Origin: Agrocybe praecox
Lineage: Eukaryota; Basidiomycota; Agaricomycetes; Agaricales; Agrocybaceae
Assembly (NCBI GenBank): GCA_964017145.1
Contig: OZ024852.1
Location: 3,101,945 to 3,165,944 of the forward strand
Reading direction: 5' to 3'
DNA: 64,000 bases
Made by a program: the position numbers and the translations under genes. Of the stretch, positions 10,237 through 20,567 are shown piece by piece (the stretch's first letter is position 1; every line of letters begins with the position of its first letter). Below the pieces are notes generated by a model. It saw only the letters and a program-made list of their open reading frames with translations, searched no databases and had not been told where the DNA came from.

Positions 10237-11529
10237 CTGATATGCAAATAGTACCGTACAGCTTAATAAAACGAGTATATTGAAGTCCAGGTAGGCAACA
10301 TGGTGTAGCTAGTGTATGTAGAAAAAGAATGACAACACAGTTAGACAGAGAGCCAAATTGACGAATCAAACAGTATCGAGTCCCGGCACACTTCTGTAGC
10401 CTCTGTTGAAGAGGTTATGCGGTATGTCTGCAGTGTGACAACTGTAGACGCCAATGAAGACCCCTGGAACAACTCTGATATCTAGATTTTGCCAGCTACG
10501 TATCCCTCAGCCTTCCTAAGTAATGTTTTGATATCACACTCTGCCTAGCTTTGTTAATTTCAGTCTCATCAAGTTTCCCGCCACCGTTACATTATGTTCT
10601 ATACATATTTACATAACTAGTCACTCGTTTAGCGTACCTACTACTCCTTACAGTCATTATTCACCTCAATAATACGCCCGTTTAATGTATGCATGGCTTA
10701 CTAAAGTTCATGCCGCTGATACGCCTACAAGCGTCCTAGGTGCGAAACAAACCCAAACAAAAATGTTGGGCGTTAACACACTAGAATACTTGACAATTTG
10801 TGGCGCGTAAAGGTGCGAGTGTGTTTCTCTCTTTTCAAACCAACCGAATATCGAAGGGGTAAGGTGTAAGCTTTTAAAAAGCTTCGAACCACCTTGGAGT
10901 TCAAAGGCGAGACTAGACGAGAGATAAAATGCGCAATATGATGTTATAAAGTATAGCGAAGGCTTTATCGAGTTGTATATTGAGAAACCGATGTATTCTG
11001 TAGGATAGGTAATTTTTTACATGTCTTATGTACTATTTTTCCTTATCTTTTTAAATAATGAGTCTAAAACTTATGAGACAAAATAAACAAAAGAAGAGAA
11101 AGCCAATTAAAATACTAGATATAATAGAGGTCGTGAAACCGATTTTTTCTTATTTTTAACAGGTCTGGTGACGCGTCCATACGATGCACAATGTGTTGAA
11201 ACGACCAAGTCCACAATTTTGATGGTATCCGGAACTTGCCGTGGGCCGATTTTTGCCTGTGGCGTCGGAATTGAACTCGAAAAAAACCATATGGGGAGAT
11301 GGATGAGTGATACAATTAAATTAAAGGAAAGGAAAAGGAAAGGAATGGAATGCAGACCATAGCAAAAGTCCAGAGACTTCGGGGGATCAGGTTGCGATGC
11401 GCCAGATAAAGCGTGTGATGCGCTTTGATGCGTACGTCCAAATCCGGATGTGGCTGTGCCACAATAGCGGACTTAGTCGAATTTCGCGTTTGGATAGCGT
11501 GCGCGCTCATCACCGCTTACCAGGTATTA
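10237..11529. other. Interior of the Mutator-like element, non-coding
   Basis: About 1.3 kb of internal element sequence. The longest frames (11115-11315 minus, 11168-11362 plus, both under 70 codons) show no transposase, zinc-finger or host-gene features. A captured gene fragment cannot be excluded without a search. Confidence 0.5.
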
Positions 11530-11636
11530 GTGCCGTGTATGTGTAACATGTGCCGAACGGCTGATTTAGGGATCATAACGGCCATCGAATAAGCCCGGCA
11601 GGGACGGCATGTCAAAAATCTAATTCACCGGACTTG

Positions 11637-11808
11637 GTGGATAATAATTATTGAGTTGGTGGATAATAGATGACACTTGGTGGAGAATACAAAAAGTTGG
11701 TGGAGAATACAAAAAGTTGGTGGAGAATACAAAAAGTTGGTGGATAATCAATGTAAGTTGGTGGATAATGTGACCGACTTGGTGGATAATACACCAAAGT
11801 TGGTTATA
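11637..11808. repeat. Minisatellite in right TIR, about 8 units, inverted relative to the left array
   Basis: Eight copies of TTGGTGGATAAT / TTGGTGGAGAATACAAAAAG-type units, the reverse complement of the left array. Three central units are identical. The two arrays differ by about three units, so unit number changed after the ends were last homogenised. Confidence 0.85.
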
Positions 11809-11844
11809 AATCTACATTACGTTTTTGTACGATCCGGCACTCAT

Positions 11845-11853
11845 ACCCGTGCT
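11845..11853. repeat. Right 9-bp target site duplication
   Basis: ACCCGTGCT immediately outside the right terminal inverted repeat; removing one copy with the element restores the DUF202 reading frame. Confidence 0.85.
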
Positions 11854-12016
11854 GGCTAATGCCAGGCTGGTTCGAACATATGCCAAAAAGGTCTGTTACG
11901 AGGCGAGGTAATCCCGCGCAATGTTCCACACATTCTCGAGAGTTATAGAAGGGCGGTATTTCTGGAGTTGTTTGGTGTAGAACTTTCGTTTGAAAATGGA
12001 TGGTTTTCTGTGCGTT

Positions 12017-14642
12017 GAATGCTATTTTGAATTAGGACGTGCGCCTGTCAGTGAATCCTTCTCATTTTCTGGTCGGCGGTTAACGAAATGCTCGTCAGTG
12101 TCCGCATGTTAAGCTGACGTTTAGGATGGATGAGGGGATACAATGGGAAGAGGACGCAGGTGCGAGATAAAGACCGAGGATGGGAATGGGATAGTGACCC
12201 CGACCTTTGGGCTGATAAGGGTTTTCAAGAAACATGTCGATAGTGAGGTGGAGTATGTGCAGGTAAGTCAAGACCCGTATATGGAGACGGTCCACCACTC
12301 TCAAGCCTGTCTATGGAAGGCGTTTCTTTAAAATGTGAACTAGTTCCGACCTCATCACGGTCTGCCCTGGATCCGCCAGATTTCACGCCGTCACCAGATT
12401 TCTTTTCTCATAATTTCTGAAGAGCATCGTACGAATCTAGCGGATAGTATGGGCGCTTGAAGTGTCAAATCAAAAAAAGGATGCAGTTGGAGGTACATTT
12501 CAATGTCACGCGATACATTCCTCGGGGTATTTATGTATGACGTAGGTGTTTTCCCACAGTGCTTTAGGCGTCCCAAAAAGGGAGTCGTCAACAAAGGAAA
12601 GAGGATCGAGAAAAGGCGGGATACTATAGGCCCCCTTCGAAAATTTCAAGGTGCCGTATTCATCAATTTCAACAAGGTGTTGTCCTCTTAGTGGCCCTTC
12701 GACCATTTAGTGGTTCAAAAGACGTGGAAAGGTGGGTAGCCTCTAATATTCCGCGCTTACAAATTTCTGAGAATTTGAGAGTAAGTATAATATCCAACCG
12801 CTTCGTGCGCAGAACACACGACAGAAGATGGAATATGCACAGTACATTCCTCCTATCGAGGAATTTACTTTGCTGTCATGCACAAACATTTATTGATCCA
12901 CATTCTGTGTTTTCGCTGCGATTTAATCATAAACATTCAAGGAGAGGAAGACCAACCCGTTTCTCACTACATGAGGCTGCGATGAGCGCCAAAATACTTC
13001 AAATAATGCATGCCATACTCAAGAGGGTGAGACCCATTATCATTCGAAACGAGTTACTCGATACATACATATGATATTCTGTCATTATGAGATGGAAGGA
13101 AGTCAGTGCTACCCGCCTGAGCGCTTCCCTAATCAGGATTCGTAATTGCAGAGCGGTGATACAGATCATTTTCAGTCGAGAGACTAGTACTAGTGGCCGA
13201 AAGTGACCATGATAAAAAAAAGAGGACGGACTGCAAAAATAGAGGGCAGAAGTCCTTTCCTGACTAAAGCTTTGTTGAAACTGTATGTCATTACATGTAT
13301 ATTGTGGTCCAATAAGATCCTCTCGAGTTCCCAACCCCACGAAAAGAAGGAAAAGGAAACCAAGGTAGCATGAAACAGAAACACAGGAGTCTTTCTAGTC
13401 TGCATCACTAGTGATACATTGTTTCGCGACTCAGTGGAGCCTCTAAATCTTAATGCTGATCGTTATCATTATCTGATCATGCATAATGATAGGTAAAAGT
13501 GACGAAATCTGAATTACATTTGACGTTTGTCCTCCCTCGAGGACTCGAGAAGCTGATATCTGGTATGATATATGATCTATCATCTCCACTCCGACGATCG
13601 AAGCCTGTGAGACTGTCGATAATGACTCTATATATGTAGGTATAATATATTCCTAGCTCATGAAATTGGATGATGTAGCAGTCGACTTACCGCTTTGAAA
13701 GTGTTCAGGTCGTTTTTGGGCGCCTTTTGATATTTGGAATTCATTGCCAAGTTGATGCTGCGCTCAAAGTGCTGGCTTGTATCTGCATAAATTTATGACG
13801 AACGTCGAAAGCTCGTGCATCCTTAAAACCATCCCGCGATTGATGGCCATAACTTGCGCACGTAAAAGCGCACATCGACCTCACAGTGACGGGCGATCAC
13901 GGCGTCCGTTAAGACCGGCATACTGATGTGGAAAAGCTGGATTTTAAAAACGAACACCGTTTTTTTTTTGTTCTCTGACGCTGACGCAATGCCGTACTGC
14001 GGGAGACATATTTATTTTTGGACTATCGCTAGAAGTTGCATTCGTGGAATATTTTTGTGCATGTACTTAAGTATATCTTGTAATCTTAGATGGGCGTGTA
14101 TGTGATTCAGGTAGCAGACTTCCGAGTTTGGGATATATTTAACTTCTAAAGGACACAAGTGTACAACTCAGAGAGGAAACATCATGACATTAACTGTTGT
14201 TCAGGCATACTGACGTTTCGTGTCCTCAAAGAGGATCAAACTATAATTATCACTGTCAGATGGCCCGTACAGTAAGGAGAATTTGAGCCTCTATAACGAC
14301 TTAATGACCTGCCATTTCGAGCTAGCGTATACCATTAAAATTAAAGTCCGCTAGACCATCTCTCATCCGACATGAGGCCGTAATTGATATTTATCAACAA
14401 AGGCCTTCTAAGCCCCAGTGGGAATCAAGGGGCACTAAGCGGTTGGTTTTTCGGCAACAGGCGACATTTTCCAAGCGTGCGCTGTTGGAAATGTATGAGG
14501 AATGTTGACTTGCTAAATATAAAGTAGGAAGGAGAGTTGCTCCGATGCTTGTTGACTCTCGAGAACGCCACCCTCTTCTTTCTTAAGTACCACCATCTTC
14601 GCCATCGCTGCCGCACTAGATTCCTGGTTATCGTCTTTGAGC
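12017..14642. other. Long gap without a confident gene
   Basis: About 2.6 kb. It should contain the former promoter and possibly a lost first exon of the DUF202 gene. A minus-strand frame at 12506-12706 (66 codons, beginning 'MVEGPLRGQHLVEIDEYG') looks mildly protein-like but could not be joined to other exons. Frames at 12691-13074 and 12999-13340 look like chance. The minus-strand frame 14513-14719 is antisense to the first exon of the next gene. No repeat structure stands out. Confidence 0.4.
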
Positions 14643-16316
14643 ATGGCCAGTGACGCAGGTAGCTCAACTTTACCTGCGATTCCGCCCCATATTGCAGCCA
14701 AGTAAGTTTTGGGTTTCATGGGATTTTGTTATAGGAATTATTTGCTGACTGAGCCACTTGAGATAGGACTGGACCTCGAGTGGGTTGACTTGAGAATGAT
14801 GTTTGAGACCATGGAAGTTCTGACGAAAGAGTTATGCAATGCAGATATTGGGATATTTGTTCCACTGGGGATTATTTGGCGTACTATGCGTTCAAGTCTG
14901 TAAGCACAGAAATCCCAAAATCACATACATTAAGAAAATACGTGTAATTGTGACTGGCTTATTCACCTCGTGGTGACCTGCAGATCTCTTCTACCTCGCA
15001 TTTCCAAAAGATCCACTACGGAACAAAATCCTCGTATACACCGTCTTCCTCCTCGAGCTCACCCAAACGATCATCATCACCGACTCGGCCTTCAACGTCT
15101 TCGCTATTGGTTATGGTGATTTTCGGTATTACAACAACATAGACATTGCTTGGTTCAGCGTGCCTATTATCACTGGACTTGGTGCGGTGTTTTCCCCTTT
15201 ACGCCCGCGACAGCTTGTATTCACTTCTATTTGATTCAATTCCAACCAGTCGCTTTCATTGCGGAGGGATTTTATGCGTATCGAATAAGTGTGCTGGCGC
15301 GGTCCTATTGGGTTGCAGGGCTCATTATTTTCGTAAGCTTTTCCTTTTCCTTCAACCAATTAACATGTCCATGACCTTCGTTTTTCTTTCTTGTTCAAGC
15401 TCGGCTGTGTACAGCTGGGCGGTGCAGTTGCCTCTGCCGTTGTTCTTAAACACGCGCACCAATTCACACATCTGCTGGGGAAGGATTATTCCATTGCCGC
15501 TGGCGTAAGTTCACTAATCAATTTTCGATCAACTTCTTAAATTTACGCTGTTCGCATTATTTATTCAGATTTGGAACGGAGGGAGTGCGGTATGTGATAT
15601 TATTATTGCAGTGTGCATGACGTACTATGTAAGATCCCCGAATGTACATATATCCATCCATCCGCCTGACAATTGACGTTGATCATCGTAGCTTTCGAGA
15701 CGGGGATCAGGGACAGGAATGCATCATACCCACGTCTTGTTACGAAGAGTAATCAGATTGGTGATAGAAACGGGGACGATAACAGGTACGTTTGTGTCCT
15801 TAGTTAAAAAACTGTTCTGACGTTAATTGCTCCTATCCTCTTTCGTTATTTTTGGTACCATCCTTGCTATAACCTTCAGCCGCAATGGCTACACTAAACC
15901 TTATCCTCTCCACCCTTCCGGGTCAACCGTCCTTCTACCTCGTCACGTCCGAGACGCTCGCAAAATTCTACTCCAACAGCATGATGGTCGTCCTAAACAG
16001 CCGCATGCGAATAGGGACCGAAAGCTCCTCTTTCCACTCCCTTTCTGGCTCGGGGAGTTCGGGGCGGCATTCGATATCGACGATGAACGCGGGTGCGAGG
16101 CCCAGCTCAGGTCGAGGCAGAGGCAGGGGAGGTGGGCATGGGAGGGGGGGCACGAGTCGGACACTGAGCATGACGGATGTTCAGTTCGAGACGGATTCGT
16201 ATGAGTTGGGAGGGAGTGTTGTCACAGGGATGACGAATGAGGTTGATGTGATTGAGTACCCCCCACGGAGTCCTGCGGAGGAAGAGTTGAAGGAAAATAA
16301 AGCATATCTCGTTTGA
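14643..16316 (+). CDS. DUF6534 domain multi-pass membrane protein
   Basis: Exon 1 begins ATG at 14643 ('MASDAGSSTLPAIPPHIAA'). The family core is clear from about 14993: 'YLAFPKDP', then hydrophobic 'ILVYTVFLLELTQTIIIT', 'YNNIDIAWFSVPIITGL', then (after an intron) 'GFYAYRISVLARSYW', 'LGCVQLGGAVASAVVL', 'GGSAVCDIIIAVCMTYYLS' with 'RRGSGTGMHHTHVLLRRVI', and the last helices 'MATLNLILSTLPG' and 'FYSNSMMVVLNSRM'. The cytoplasmic tail is Ser/Gly/Arg-rich and ends at TGA 16316. About six introns of 50-70 bp are seen in the well-resolved part. The stretch 14702-14993 is unclear: a 33-bp intron at 14702-14734 would be unusually short, and the first helix is weak. Function of the family is unknown. 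Confidence 0.75.
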
Positions 16317-17024
16317 GGACGATCCAGTAGTCTGATCTTAATTAGTGTACTTGGATATTTTTACGACCTTTTTCATGATCCATGATCCATGTTTACCGCA
16401 CTTGTGTATTATAGTATATACCAGCATCTGTCACCAATTGCATCATCAACTACTTACTCGCCGTTGCACTTTCGTACTGGTTTGTTTTGTCTAGCATAAT
16501 CTCTGCGAAGGTCGTGATCAGTTGTCACTTGTATTACCCAGGTAGTACTTAGTGGTTTATAACAGATGGGGTCGATATCTAGACATTAGGGTACTCATCA
16601 AATACATTGAAGTTAATCGAGCCATGAAGAAAGAAATCGACTTTGAGGCAATTCGGAGCGTTTATATTATGTATGTCAAACAAGTTACAATATATCGAAC
16701 GGATGCGACTTCACTTTGGGGACCCATGAGCATGCTCATAGGACAGGACAGAGGCACCAATTGGGTACTAGATTCATGCACGTCGACTGGGTATATAAAT
16801 GCCCTGCTGTAACCAGCAAACCCGACCATGCGCTAGATTAGATTAGATCATTCACCGTGTCTTGCAGATTTGCCGTCTCCGCTGGGTGATACGAAATTCT
16901 CGGGTGCGTTGGTGGGTGGTGCGAAATGTTATTTGCATTCTAGGTGGAGTCGGAGAGCCTCAAGGATCGAAACGAACGATGGAATCTGGAAATATACCTG
17001 GACTATTTATAGTTACACTAGAAA
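16317..17024. other. Convergent intergenic region
   Basis: About 700 bp between the 3' ends of the DUF6534 gene (plus) and the F-box gene (minus). The frame 16552-16812 has no recognisable features. Expected to hold both 3' UTRs. Confidence 0.5.
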
Positions 17025-18497
17025 TTAGTGCATCAAATCGTGGAATTTGAGATCTAAAAAGTTCATTTTCCAATGCCCACCCGCCTCCGAGTCAGAGTCT
17101 CTGGGACAAACCCCCCAGAGATTACTCCCATTACCTTCGCGCAACACGAACTCCACGCCTTCCACTGAAAACTCTCCCTCGTTAAGACCTACATTCTCGA
17201 ATTCGGATCTATGAAACTCTCCCTCAGGAAGCAAACATATTTCTATCTTCTTAATCCCGTTCCTACCTCTACCAAGTGCGAGCCACGGGCTTGTGATGAC
17301 CCTCCGCAACCACTCCCTGCACGAGCGGATCCGCATGAGATTATTATGTCCCAACGAGAGCAAGACGTGCTCGAGCTCCGGCATTCTGCGTAGCGTGGAC
17401 AAAGGACCAATCGCAATACCCGTATAATCAATCTCGGACAGGTCGTATGCGATCTTATCCCCGATGTGGAGTTCCTTAATCGCCGGTGCGACATCGTTGA
17501 AGATGTCATTGAGGTCTTTCTCCAGCAAGTGGGAGTTTATCCGCAGAGCAACTAAGGAGGGAAAATGGAGGTTCTCGAATATCCGATCACCGACCCACCG
17601 ACCAGTGCTCGCGCCGTCGAATTCGATGTGCATGTGTTTGAGCTGGGGGAGGGTGGTGTGTAGAGGGGAGGGGACGGGGACGGCGTCGTCGGCTTGCATG
17701 TCCATTTCAAGAGAGAGGGAGTGGAGGGCGGTGAGGTTCCGGATGAGGGTGAAATAGGTGTTGAGATGGATGGAGGATCGGGAAATGCAGAGCCAGGTGA
17801 GTCCATTCCAGAGAGGGTGGGATGAGGGCTGGATAACACAGGTGGGTCGGATTGTGGTGTGGAGGTGCCGGAGTCGCGGGGCTGATTTTAGGGTTAGTCC
17901 ATTGAGAGCCCCGATCATGGAAGAGCTGTTTGGAAGGAGCGTTTCTAGATAAGGAAATGAGAGCGCTTCTTTTTCAATCCATCCTTTGAACTGGCATCCG
18001 GCTGTAATGTTTAAAGAGAGATTCTGAGAAGAGCTTAGAAGGTCACAAAAGAGCTCCCGCTGTTTGTCTATCTGGGTCCGTGCAAAGGGCGTCGACATAA
18101 AGAAGAACCCATATATGCTCAAGTGCAGAGAAAGGCGCTGGGTGCGAGAGCGTGCTTTCCACCATGCGAGGAAATCCGCGTTTTTGGTGCGCACGATGAA
18201 AGGGGTGTATCTCAGCCCGTGGTTGGTTGGGTGACATAAGTTGTTTGTGTGGCACAGGTTGTTTGAGCGGCACGGGTTGTTTGTGTGGAATACAACACGG
18301 GAGATATACGATAAGTTCACCCAGAGTTGTGCGGTGTTGAGAGCTAGAGATCGCCAACGCGAGCATATTTGGCAAAGAAGCATAGGCGCGATCGTTATGT
18401 CTGGTTGTGTGTATTGCATGGGATGGAATGGTTGAGGAAGACAATACATGAAAATCTCCGTTAGGATCTCGTTTGGGAGTAGCGCCGACATGTCCAT
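17025..18497 (-). CDS. F-box-like protein, intact, single exon, 490 aa
   Basis: An uninterrupted frame starting 'MDMSALLPNEILTEIFMYCL', a classic F-box opening (Leu-Pro-x-Glu-Ile-Leu). It continues with 'ITIAPMLLCQICSRWRSLAL' and 'TAQLW', the second half of the fungal F-box-like motif. Residues from about 200 onward contain irregular Leu-rich segments such as 'LTALHSLSLEMDMQ' and 'LHFPSLVALRINSHLL', consistent with degenerate leucine-rich repeats. F-box proteins bind Skp1 and bring substrates to the SCF ubiquitin ligase; the target of this one is unknown. Two broken relatives lie at 28933-30304 and 46390-47745, and this copy is the only one with a continuous frame. Expanded F-box families are common in mushroom genomes. 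Confidence 0.85.
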   Translation of the reverse strand: MDMSALLPNEILTEIFMYCLPQPFHPMQYTQPDITIAPMLLCQICSRWRSLALNTAQLWVNLSYISRVVFHTNNPCRSNNLCHTNNLCHPTNHGLRYTPFIVRTKNADFLAWWKARSRTQRLSLHLSIYGFFFMSTPFARTQIDKQRELFCDLLSSSQNLSLNITAGCQFKGWIEKEALSFPYLETLLPNSSSMIGALNGLTLKSAPRLRHLHTTIRPTCVIQPSSHPLWNGLTWLCISRSSIHLNTYFTLIRNLTALHSLSLEMDMQADDAVPVPSPLHTTLPQLKHMHIEFDGASTGRWVGDRIFENLHFPSLVALRINSHLLEKDLNDIFNDVAPAIKELHIGDKIAYDLSEIDYTGIAIGPLSTLRRMPELEHVLLSLGHNNLMRIRSCREWLRRVITSPWLALGRGRNGIKKIEICLLPEGEFHRSEFENVGLNEGEFSVEGVEFVLREGNGSNLWGVCPRDSDSEAGGHWKMNFLDLKFHDLMH

Positions 18498-20567
18498 TTT
18501 TCGGGCTGGTATAGAATCGTGTACCCTTGGGTGGCTTTAAGAGAAGTAAATGTCCTAAGGTTTTGTTAAGATTTATACGCTCGTTTCATAGCGGCATGTC
18601 ACGGCATGTCAGCACAGTTTGCACTCCGCTTAGTGAGGGCCATCAGGGTGGCTAAGCGTCTCTGTCGAAGATGAGGGTTTAAACGTTTAACGTTTAACGT
18701 TTAGAACCAAGACATTGAGAAAACTATACTGTATATTTATGTCCTCGATTTATTCAAGACTATTCTATATATTCTTTACCAGTAATTTAGCAGCAACAAA
18801 AGCGTCGCGGACATGCGTTGTAATTTGGTTGTATTCCTCTCGTTTCAGAGACTGTCAATGTCTGCTTGGTATGGTGGTTGAGTCCTCTAAATTATTGAGA
18901 TTTTTTGACTCAGGGAAACCTATAGCTTTAGACTCCTTCGCTCACTCTTTTTTGTTTGTCGTCCCTAATTTCAAAGTTGCAAAATTGCAATAAATACGAC
19001 GTTTAATAAAGCAATGACATGTGTGACTTGAAAATGTGTCTATATTAGTGATAACTGAGGGGTTTTTTTTCCCCGAGTAGCTACTATAAATTCAACGATG
19101 GCCACTGACTTGTACGATTGTACGATTCAACTGGTGCCAATGAGACTTCAATGTACCGGCGAAAAAGAACAGCGCTCGGCATTTGAGGCGTTCTGATCGA
19201 TGGCCGACGCGGCTCATATGACAAATAAGAATTTCCAAAGGTGTCGAATTTCCTGGGTCACCTGACCCGTCTTGTCGCAGTTACAGGTAATATCGTCTTT
19301 GCGTTGCGACTCACGGTGCCTATGATCAGTGAACAGAGGAGACGTGATTTCAAATCAATAACAAGGTGAGTTGCTTATTGTACGACAAACGAAGCTAGGT
19401 GACATGTATGTAACTAGTGAGCGGGATGTTGGGCGAAAACGCGCGCAGCGTGTTTCCCGAACCAACGGCACTCCACAGACTGAGACGAGACGCGTTGGGC
19501 GGGTGGGCCAACGCTTCGGCTACGGAGTCTGTTGCTCCAGTATATCCTATATAGTCATAATGAACTGTTTGTATACTGGCAGAGGGCAACATTAAGGGAG
19601 TGTGATGTTGGTTCCGAGGCGGCAACTGGAGATTTGCCGAAGCATAGGGAGTGGAGGGTGGGTGAAAACAAAACGAGAGTTGACGACGCTCGTTACGCAG
19701 ATGGGTTTCTGTGAATGCGAGCGAGGTGGCAGAGCGAAGGAAAGAAGTGCACGTGATGCACTTCCGTCTGCTCAAAGACGATATTCTATCTCTTCGCTTG
19801 TGCCTCGCTTCGCTATAGAAACGAAATCATCGATGCCCGCCGCGTCAGGAACGGTGCCATTCTCTTGTCCAAACCACCACTACAGCACCAGCAATACTAT
19901 TTAACAGCACATGCCACTACCTTCTCCTTCTCTTACACGATACTGCCGATATTAGGCGCCATCATGGACGAATTGAGAGGCCACGGGTATTTCGGACGAG
20001 GGGTACACACCAACCAGTTGATTCTGGTTCTGCGTTAACAGATGAAGGCATCCAGGTCAGAGGTTCGCTAGTCTGTTTGATTAACTCTGGGGGAAACTAG
20101 TAATGCTTAATATATATCCCTTCTAGTCACCTGGATTATAGCACAGTTCTACTCGATCCTTCTCAGGTTTTATTTCATTCGGTAGGTACAAAAATACCTA
20201 AGGAAACCTAGGACGTAGGACGATGATGCATGATTCTTTATTCTTATTCTATCGGCAAGTCCGGATTGTCCAAACCGAGTCTCGCATCTTTTATACCTGC
20301 CAGGTGCCTCCGAATTCCCAGGAGAAGTGCCTCGAGGCAACCTTCCTCAGGAAAAGGAAGGGCACAATGTGATCATGACTGGCTGTCGCTGCCTCATGTT
20401 TTGCCCACACCCTTCGAACTGAAGTTCCTTTAATCTAGTGTGGCAAGGACTCGAAGGGACAGCGGGTCCGTTGTCCCATAAACCCATCCTATCTTATCTC
20501 TCTCTCCAATTCCAATTCTTTTCGTTTCTCAATCTGAATCTTTACATATCCACTTCTTCATTCCCCG
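18498..20567. other. Long intergenic region
   Basis: About 2.1 kb without a recognisable gene. A short direct repeat of CGTTTAA occurs near 18680-18705. Frames such as 18715-18993, 19395-19775 (minus) and 20230-20433 have no family features. The left part should carry the promoter of the minus-strand F-box gene and the right part that of the DUF6699 gene. Confidence 0.45.

Larger units (their letters stand above)
9178..11844. mobile_element. Mutator-like (MULE-type) non-autonomous DNA transposon, 2667 bp
   Basis: The first 64 bases (ATGAGTGCCGGATCGTACAA onward) are identical to the reverse complement of the last 64. The inverted repeats extend with small differences to about 9545 on the left and 11530 on the right; most of the difference is in minisatellite unit number. 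The 9-bp word ACCCGTGCT flanks both ends directly (9169-9177 and 11845-11853). Long terminal inverted repeats plus 9-bp target duplications are characteristic of the Mutator superfamily. No transposase-sized frame is present, so it would need a transposase in trans. Near-identical ends and an exact duplication suggest a recent insertion. It interrupts a DUF202 gene. Confidence 0.82.
8835..12016 (-). pseudogene. DUF202-domain membrane protein gene, disrupted by a transposon and an in-frame stop
   Basis: Two coding blocks on the minus strand (about 12016-11845 and 9177-8835) become one continuous frame when the insertion 9178-11844 and one copy of its 9-bp duplication are removed. The junction then reads 'RTSLALASTGVALVQLFTI', the hallmark core of DUF202 proteins. 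A 49-bp intron (8968-9016, GTTCTC donor, CAG acceptor) is needed to keep frame; it leads to 'KKFPVARYSS', a final hydrophobic helix and TAG at 8835. The family is a small three-helix membrane domain, also found in vacuolar VTC proteins and YidH-like proteins; function is poorly known. Besides the insertion, the conserved acidic codon before 'TFLAYVRTSL' is TAA (11896-11898), and no in-frame ATG was found upstream. The gene is dead in this copy. Confidence 0.75.

Noticed and set aside
12691..13340. Open frames of 113-127 codons on both strands
   Set aside because: No conserved motifs; plus frame starts at a non-ATG codon; neither could be joined to other exons.
14513..14719. 68-codon minus frame 'MKPKTYLAAIWGG...'
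   Set aside because: Antisense to the first exon of the DUF6534 gene, whose own coding text explains it.
18680..18705. CGTTTAA direct repeats as telomere-like sequence
   Set aside because: Only three short copies, unlike the TTAGGG arrays of fungal telomeres.
19395..19775. 126-codon minus frame
   Set aside because: No recognisable features and no promoter signal; probably chance.
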